Assembly: GCA_020403045.1 (NCBI GenBank)
Contig: JADBYK010000086.1
Coordinates: 1-50,761, forward strand
DNA: 50,761 nucleotides
Reading direction: 5' to 3'
DNA from: Cytophagales bacterium
GTDB lineage: Bacteria; Bacteroidota; Bacteroidia; Cytophagales; Cyclobacteriaceae
The position numbers and the translations under genes are program-made. Shown here in pieces: positions 45,012-50,761 of this stretch. The notes under the pieces are model-generated. The model worked only from the letters and a program-made list of their open reading frames with translations. It did not search any database and was not told the origin of the DNA. Every line of letters begins with the position of its first letter. Position 1 is the first letter of the stretch.

Positions 45012-47645
45012 ATGAAACTGCACTTCGATAGCAATCAGGAATATCAGTTAGAGGCCATAAAATCGGTAACGGACTTGTTTGAAGGTCAGCCTTTGAACGG
45101 TGGCGATTTCGAATTTACCTTGACTCAATCTGGGCAACTGCTAACCGAGAATGGTTTTGGAAATCATTTAAAGCTTTCGGAAGACCAACTACTAGCCAAT
45201 GTAAAAACAATTCAGGAGCGAAACGAAATCAAAGACCGTGTAATTGAATTGCAGGGTATGAATTTTTCCGTTGAAATGGAAACTGGTACCGGAAAGACTT
45301 ACGTTTATTTGCGAACGATTTATGAATTAAATAGACTTTACGGGTTTAAGAAATTTCTGATTGTTGTTCCCTCAGTCGCCATTCGTGAAGGTGTAATCAA
45401 GAATCTTAAAATCACACACGACCATTTTCAATCGCTTTACGACAATACCGCAATAACTTTTAATGTTTACGACAGCAAGCGCGTTTCTAATCTAAGAACC
45501 TATGCCAATAGCAACGCTGTTCAAATTCTGGTAATTAATATTGATTCGTTCGCCAAAGACGAAAACATTATCAATAAAGTAAACGAGACAGGCAAAAAGC
45601 CAATTGAGTTTATTCAAAGCACAAATCCGATTGTGATTGTGGACGAGCCACAAAACATGGAAACTGAAATTCGAAGAAAGGCCATTTTAAATCTTAATCC
45701 ACTCTGCACACTTCGTTATTCAGCAACACACACCAATGTTTATAATTTGGTCTATTCATTGAATCCGGTCAAAGCTTATGATTTGGGTTTGGTTAAACAG
45801 ATTGAAGTAGATTCTGTGGTAAGTGAAAACGCGATGAACGAAGCGTTCATTCAGGTGGAGAAGATAAGTGCTACAAAAACGAAAATAACGGCCAAGATTA
45901 AAATTGATTGTAATACAAATAAGGGCGTTACTAAGAAGTCTGTGTCCGTAAAAGTTGGAGACGATATATTTAAACTGAGTAACAATCGAGAAATTTACAA
46001 AGATGGGTTTATTATTGACGAAGTCGATGCAGGCAACCAAAGCATAACCATGACAAATGGTTTATTGCTTTCCGTGGGCGAATCTCAAGGCGGAATGAAT
46101 GATGAGGTGATGAAATTCATGATTCGTAAGGCCATCGAAGAACACCTGAAAAAGGAGCGAGCCTTCAAAGGCAAGGGCATTAAGGTACTTTCACTGTTCT
46201 TCATTGACAAAGTAAAAAACTACCGCGAGTACGATGCGAACGGCAATCCGGTAAAAGGAAAGTTTGCAGAATGGTTTGAGGAAATCTTTAAGGAAGAAAT
46301 CAAGAAGCCAGCTTATTCACAGCTAATCTCTTTTGAAGTTGAGCAACTCCACAATGGCTATTTTTCACAAGACAACAAAGGTCGCGTTAAAGATACTGGC
46401 GGGGAAACACAAGCAGATGATGATACCTACCAACTCATCATGCAGGAAAAAGAAAAACTACTGGATATTGAAACTCCTTTGCGTTTCATTTTTAGTCACT
46501 CTGCTTTACGCGAAGGCTGGGACAATCCGAACGTATTTCAGATTTGTACATTAAATGAAACAAAATCAGAAATCAAAAAACGCCAAGAGATTGGCAGGGG
46601 ATTAAGACTCTGTGTTGATCAGAACGGCCAGCGAATTTTCGGACAGAACATCAATCGTCTTACGGTTATTGCCAATGAACGGTATGAAGATTTCGCCAAG
46701 GCACTCCAAAAAGAAATTGAGGAAGATTGCGGGGTAGATTTTTCAGGTCGTACCAAAAACAAAAGAGACAGACAAGCAGCCAATCTTCGAAAAGGATTTG
46801 AGGCCGACCCTAAATTTTTGCAAATCTGGGAGAAGATTAAATTTCACACCAAGTACAGCGTTTCTTATAAAACTGATGAACTGGTTTTGCTTGCATCCAA
46901 GGCCGTAAAAGATATTCCTGAAATTAAAAAGCCCTCGGTAAAGTCAATTAAGAAGGGATTGTTGTTTACCGATAAAGGAATTGAGAGTCAACTTTTAAGT
47001 GACAGCTCAACAGACAGCTATGAAACAAAGTTTGAAATTCCAGACTTGCTAACATACATACAAAGCAAAACTGAGTTAACTAGAACCACTATTCTTGAGA
47101 TTCTTAAAAAGTCGGAAAGGCTTAACGAGTACATTCTAAATCCGCAATTGTTCATGGACTATGCCGTAACTGCAATCCGGACACAGCTTTATGAATTAAT
47201 GATTGACGGAATCAAATACGAAAAGATTGGCGACAAATGGTATGAAATGACTTTGTTTCAGGATGATGAGCTTGAATTCTTTGTGAACCAATTCACATTT
47301 GAAATCTCGAAGCCTGAAAGAACTATTTACGAAAATTATATTCCGCTACAATCAGGTATTGAAAGTCAATTCGCCAAAGACTGCGAGAGCAGCGACAATA
47401 TTGAGTTCTTCTTCAAACTTCCATTCTGGTTTAAAATAAACACTCCTATCGGCACATACAATCCCGATTGGGCAGTAGTGTTCAAAGGTGAAAAGAAAAT
47501 CTATTTCGTTGCTGAGACAAAAGGCCGAGGGCAGGAATTGAGAGGAAGCGAAAAACTAAAAATCAAATGTGGTGAGGCCCATTTCGCCAAGTTTGAAGAA
47601 GTCATTTATAAAAGAGTTTCCTCCGTATCGGAATTAAGTAGTTAG
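45012..47645 (+). CDS. res: Type III restriction-modification ATPase/nuclease (Res)
   Basis: An 877-residue superfamily 2 translocase-nuclease. Walker A METGTGKT (~90-97), VVPSVAIREG, motif II IVDEPQNME (~209-217), motif III SATH (~238), GWDNPNVFQICTL and KKRQEIGRGLRL (motif VI, ~520-530). The C-terminal PD-(D/E)xK nuclease shows NPDWAVVF followed by FVAETKG (~820-838), with the acidic and Lys residues in place. The length fits the family. With Mod it forms a two-subunit complex that cuts unmodified DNA. All key motifs appear intact. Confidence 0.93.
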   Translation: MKLHFDSNQEYQLEAIKSVTDLFEGQPLNGGDFEFTLTQSGQLLTENGFGNHLKLSEDQLLANVKTIQERNEIKDRVIELQGMNFSVEMETGTGKTYVYLRTIYELNRLYGFKKFLIVVPSVAIREGVIKNLKITHDHFQSLYDNTAITFNVYDSKRVSNLRTYANSNAVQILVINIDSFAKDENIINKVNETGKKPIEFIQSTNPIVIVDEPQNMETEIRRKAILNLNPLCTLRYSATHTNVYNLVYSLNPVKAYDLGLVKQIEVDSVVSENAMNEAFIQVEKISATKTKITAKIKIDCNTNKGVTKKSVSVKVGDDIFKLSNNREIYKDGFIIDEVDAGNQSITMTNGLLLSVGESQGGMNDEVMKFMIRKAIEEHLKKERAFKGKGIKVLSLFFIDKVKNYREYDANGNPVKGKFAEWFEEIFKEEIKKPAYSQLISFEVEQLHNGYFSQDNKGRVKDTGGETQADDDTYQLIMQEKEKLLDIETPLRFIFSHSALREGWDNPNVFQICTLNETKSEIKKRQEIGRGLRLCVDQNGQRIFGQNINRLTVIANERYEDFAKALQKEIEEDCGVDFSGRTKNKRDRQAANLRKGFEADPKFLQIWEKIKFHTKYSVSYKTDELVLLASKAVKDIPEIKKPSVKSIKKGLLFTDKGIESQLLSDSSTDSYETKFEIPDLLTYIQSKTELTRTTILEILKKSERLNEYILNPQLFMDYAVTAIRTQLYELMIDGIKYEKIGDKWYEMTLFQDDELEFFVNQFTFEISKPERTIYENYIPLQSGIESQFAKDCESSDNIEFFFKLPFWFKINTPIGTYNPDWAVVFKGEKKIYFVAETKGRGQELRGSEKLKIKCGEAHFAKFEEVIYKRVSSVSELSS

Positions 47646-47651
47646 AAAACG

Positions 47652-48965
47652 ATGGCTGAAAATCAAAACATAGAATACAAATCTTCCTGGCATGACGACC
47701 ATTTGAAATGGGTGTGCGGTTTTGCAAATGCGGCTGGTGGAACAATTTTCCTTGGCAAGAATGACAAAGGTGAAGTGGTAGGGATTTCTGACCATAAAAA
47801 GTTGATGGAAGATATTCCCAATAAGATTAAAAACTATTTGGGAATAATTGCTGAAATAAAATTACATGACGAAAGCGGAAAATACGCTATCGAGATCGTA
47901 ACACCACCGTACACCGTAGCGGTTTCGTTAAGAGGTCGGTATTACCAGCGAAGCGGAAGCACAAATACTGAATTGATAGGAGCTGCATTGACAGAGTTTC
48001 TTTTAAGAAAATCCGGTCAGACTTGGGATGAAATCATTGAGTCGCGCGCTACCATTGATGACATTGATCAAAAATCAGTTGATCTTTTCTTAGAAGCTGC
48101 AGAAAAGTCAGGACGGATGCCTGATGTGAAGGGGTTAATTCTGATAGAATTATTAGAAAAATTACGTGTGGCTGATGGCGGGAAACTAAAACGTGCTGCA
48201 CTCATTCTATTCGGCAAAGACCCCGGAAGGTTTTATCCCAACCTAACAGTAAAGATGGGCAGGTTTGGTAAGACGGATGATGATTTGAAATTTCAGGAAA
48301 CCGAAGAAGGTAATTTGATACAACTTCTTCAGGAAGTACCTAAGCAACTCGGGCATAAGTTCCTGATTAAAAACATAAGCTTTGAAGGATTATTGAGAAT
48401 AGAGAAAGGTGAATATCCGGCAGCTGCTCTGCGTGAAATGCTATTGAATGCTTTGGTTCACCGGAATTACATGGGAGCCATGATCCAGATAAGAATCTAT
48501 GATAATAAATTGAGTATTTGGAATGAAGGTACGTTACCAACAGGAATCACTTTTGCCGATTTAAGAGTGAATCATCCATCAAAACCAAAAAACCCGATTA
48601 TCGCAGACGTCTGTTTCAAGGGTGGTTACATTGATGCTTGGGGACGTGGAACTTTAAAAATTATAACTGCGTGCAGAGAAGCCGAACTTCCCGAACCGGA
48701 AATGAAGGAAGAATTTGGAGGAGTTATGATAACGCTTTTCAAAGAGCGGTTTACGGAAGAGCAGTTAAGAAAAATGGGGTTGAATGAAAGACAGGTAAAA
48801 GCTGTTCTATTTGTTTTGGAAAATGGAAAAATCACAAACAAGGAATATCAGGAAAAATTTGGGGTTTCAAGAATGACCGCAACAAGAGATTTGACTGAAT
48901 TGGTTGAAAAGAGCATTTTAAAATCATCTGATACGAAAGGTGCTGGTTCTTACTATGAATTATGA
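47652..48965 (+). CDS. AlbA_2/Schlafen-like DNA-binding protein with HATPase and wHTH domains
   Basis: 437 residues of the COG2865 type. The N-terminal AlbA_2 (Schlafen-like) domain has EYKSSWHDDHLKWVCGFANA and GGTIFLGKNDKGEVVGI (~residues 7-45). A degenerate GHKL ATPase part follows (REMLLNALVHRNYM, LSIWNEGTLP, ~260-305), then a winged helix near the end (LNERQVKAVLFVLEN, YQEKFGVSRMTATRDL, ~377-425). Such proteins often accompany defence operons, as regulators or accessory effectors. It starts 7 bases after res, so it belongs to the same operon. Confidence 0.85.
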   Translation: MAENQNIEYKSSWHDDHLKWVCGFANAAGGTIFLGKNDKGEVVGISDHKKLMEDIPNKIKNYLGIIAEIKLHDESGKYAIEIVTPPYTVAVSLRGRYYQRSGSTNTELIGAALTEFLLRKSGQTWDEIIESRATIDDIDQKSVDLFLEAAEKSGRMPDVKGLILIELLEKLRVADGGKLKRAALILFGKDPGRFYPNLTVKMGRFGKTDDDLKFQETEEGNLIQLLQEVPKQLGHKFLIKNISFEGLLRIEKGEYPAAALREMLLNALVHRNYMGAMIQIRIYDNKLSIWNEGTLPTGITFADLRVNHPSKPKNPIIADVCFKGGYIDAWGRGTLKIITACREAELPEPEMKEEFGGVMITLFKERFTEEQLRKMGLNERQVKAVLFVLENGKITNKEYQEKFGVSRMTATRDLTELVEKSILKSSDTKGAGSYYEL

Positions 48966-49112
48966 ATTGCACCATAATTGCACCAATTGCACCATGATTG
49001 CCTCATAATGGGCTCATGATCGGCTCGTATTGGGCTCACAACTTAGAAGTCGAGAAAATTTAATTGGCCGAATCAATGGTTCTACAAGAAATGGAAACAG
49101 CTAAAGTCAACT
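48966..49112. repeat. Short direct repeats after the AlbA_2 gene
   Basis: ATTGCACCA occurs three times within 35 bases (48966-49000), followed by ATTGCCTC and GGCTCATGATCGGCTCG/GGCTCAC repeats. In another frame the stretch reads as a repetitive peptide tail broken by one stop. This may be a decayed or slippage-prone C-terminal tail of the preceding gene. Confidence 0.4.
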
Positions 49113-50555
49113 ATGATCTCACCTTCATTACCTGAACAGGTTCAGCTATTCAAATCTGTTTTTAAAGGCCGGAATGATGTATTTGCTATCAGGTGGGAAA
49201 AAGGTAATAAAAGCGGTTACATGCCAGCCCACTCGTTCGATCCTTATTTTTATCGGGCACATAAAGCAAAAGGCGGAACATTTCAGAACTATAAAGACAA
49301 AACCTACTTAGCACTCACCGATGCTCAAATTGAGAAGCACCTGAAAGGAGATCAACTTGTTGGTGTATATCCTTTACTCACAGATAACAGTTCATGGTTT
49401 ATTGCCGCTGACTTTGATGAAGAGAAATGGGAAGAGGAATGCCGGGCTTTTGTAAGTGCATGTAAAGAAAAAGGAATTTCTGCTTACCTTGAGAGGTCAC
49501 GCTCTGGCAAAGGTGGGCACGTCTGGATATTCTTTGAACAGCCGTATCCGGCACTGCGATGCAGAAAAATATTCATCTCTATTCTTGAAGAAATAAAAAT
49601 CTTTTCACCATTCGACAAAGGGTCATTTGACAGGCTATTCCCTAATCAGGATTTTCATTCAGGAAAAGGTTTAGGTAATCTGATAGCCTTACCATTACAT
49701 AAGTCATCGTGGGAACAGGGTAACAGTTGTTTCATCAATCCGAATACATTAGAGCCAATACAAGACCAATCGAATTTATTAAAGAATGTCATTCGAGTAC
49801 CCAAATCGAAATTAGATGATTTATATAATGAATTAGCTGAAACAAAAACTGTTCAGGTTTTTACTGGTAAACTACAAATCAACTTATCAAATTCAATTCA
49901 TATCAATCGTAACGGACTGTCACTGAAATTAACTAATTTTTTAAAGGAGGAATTCAATTTCACAAATGCAGAGTTTTTTATTAAACAGAAATCAGGCAGA
50001 AATACTTATGGTACCAAACGATATTTCAAGTTTATCGAAGAGAAAGAACACGAATTAGTAATTCCAAAGGGATTTATCGGAAAGTTAGTTCGATACTGTA
50101 AAGAGGAAAATCTGGATTATGAATTTATTGATAATCGGAGGAGAGTTAATTCGGTTGTATTTTCATTTCAAGCAAAATTGAAACCGTATCAGATATCGGT
50201 AATCAATGCAGTATCAAAAAAAGACATTGGAATTATTGTTGCCCCACCGGGCTCAGGTAAAACAGTCATTGCCCTTAAAGTAATTGCCGACAGACAGCAA
50301 CCGACATTGATTATTGCCCATCGCAAACATCTGGCGGAACAGTGGATAGAGAGGATTGAGACATTTTTGGGAATACCTAAACATCAAATCGGTAAAATTG
50401 GACAAGGCAAGAATAAATCAGGCGAACAGATAACCCTGGTTATTGTTGGTCTCCGACCAACAATCTCCACCTCCTTCGCAGCGAAGTCACCCGCCTCGAT
50501 GACTCCGCGGACAATGAACCGTGAAAGAAACCTCGACCCTTGGTGTTGGGCGTAG
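49113..50555 (+). pseudogene. TOTE-type primase-helicase, interrupted after helicase motif Ia
   Basis: The first ~290 residues match the archaeo-eukaryotic primase domain of TOTE conflict systems: WFIAADFDEEKW with the catalytic DxD (~94-105), RSGKGGHVWIFFE (~129-141), LGNLIALPLH (~190-199). A DEAD/DEAH helicase begins near residue 350: APPGSGKT (~374-381), LIIAHRKHLAEQW. Family sequence ends at about 50437 (residue ~441, SGEQITLVI); from there the frame runs into a hairpin repeat and stops at 50555. Motifs II-VI of the helicase are missing. The primase part may still be made; the full enzyme cannot. Whether the rest lies beyond the window is unknown. Confidence 0.75.
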
Positions 50556-50761
50556 ACAAAGTGGGCACTCTCACCAACAAGTATGATCGGCTTTTGCTCA
50601 CCCTTTATGGTGTGTTAAACCCAAACTATGCATTAGGAATGCATAGTTTGCCCAGGGGGTTGACGATCCGCCTGAGGCGGATGTCAAGGTTAAACCTCGT
50701 GACGCTTTCGGTCAGAGTCAGACATTTATCGTCTGACCTGACAATGAAAATCACCAACTTG
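50438..50761. repeat. Hairpin-rich repeat insertion in the primase-helicase gene
   Basis: Starts with TTGTTGGT-CTCCG-ACCAACAA (50443-50463), an 8-bp perfect stem. A GTTGGTG-type copy (TTGGTGTTGGGCGTAGAC to CTCACCAACAAG, then GCTTTTGCTCACC) covers 50535-50597 and resembles copies A and B. Further hairpins: AACTATGCATT/AATGCATAGTT (about 50625-50649), ATCCGCC-TGA-GGCGGAT (about 50668-50684) and GTCAGA/TCTGAC (about 50716-50740). No gene seen. Confidence 0.6.

Overview
The window looks like a chromosomal segment of a Bacteroidota bacterium, most likely order Cytophagales. The support is a type IX secretion C-terminal domain at the end of the protein at 22205-25447, LytS/LytTR two-component pairs, several candidate promoters with the Bacteroidota -7 pattern TAnnTTTG (5700, 33829, 41604, 42933), few Shine-Dalgarno sites, and the rsfS-ftsH / birA neighbourhood. 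No ribosomal RNA, CRISPR array or recognisable transposase/integrase gene was seen. Region 1 (1-500): tandem copies of a tiny GIY-YIG nuclease gene, each running into tRNA-Arg(CCT). One tRNA copy is broken in the anticodon loop and carries a 20-bp palindrome. Region 2 (548-11393), conserved housekeeping: alpha/beta hydrolase, a secreted propeller-like protein and LpxH (minus strand); FtsH and RsfS (minus); BirA, a helix-hairpin-helix protein and a 1338-residue superfamily 1 helicase (plus, nearly contiguous). Region 3 (11400-17350): an N-terminally truncated saccharopine-dehydrogenase-like reductase between inverted hairpin repeats, a three-domain secreted amidohydrolase, a LytS/LytTR pair, and a decayed ECF-type sigma factor gene. 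Region 4 (17351-36205), accessory: five copies (R1-R5) of a long GC-rich dispersed repeat separate short transcription units: SRPBCC + SDR; nitroreductase; a T9SS-exported Asp-box protein; AraC + NmrA + flavodoxin-like reductase; and a five-gene minus-strand operon (two related small secreted proteins, an outer-membrane-like protein with HEEYH, an erythromycin-esterase homologue and a CPBP protease) divergent from a second LytS/LytTR pair. Region 5 (36279-40619): a clearly GC-richer pair, a D-lactate-dehydrogenase-like FAD/Fe-S protein and a sodium:neurotransmitter-symporter-family transporter. Region 6 (41163-42490): divergent HxlR regulator and NmrA-like reductase, flanked by an inverted 11-mer and hairpin elements. 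Region 7 (42961-50437): a defence island with type III restriction-modification (Mod, Res), an AlbA_2/HATPase protein, and a TOTE-type primase-helicase whose reading frame is broken by a hairpin-rich repeat insertion. The two most novel-looking items are the tRNA-embedded GIY-YIG tandem unit and the 29328-35555 locus, where a LytTR system faces an operon of small secreted WG-motif proteins and membrane/secreted hydrolases. All functional statements are from reading the sequence; no database search was run.
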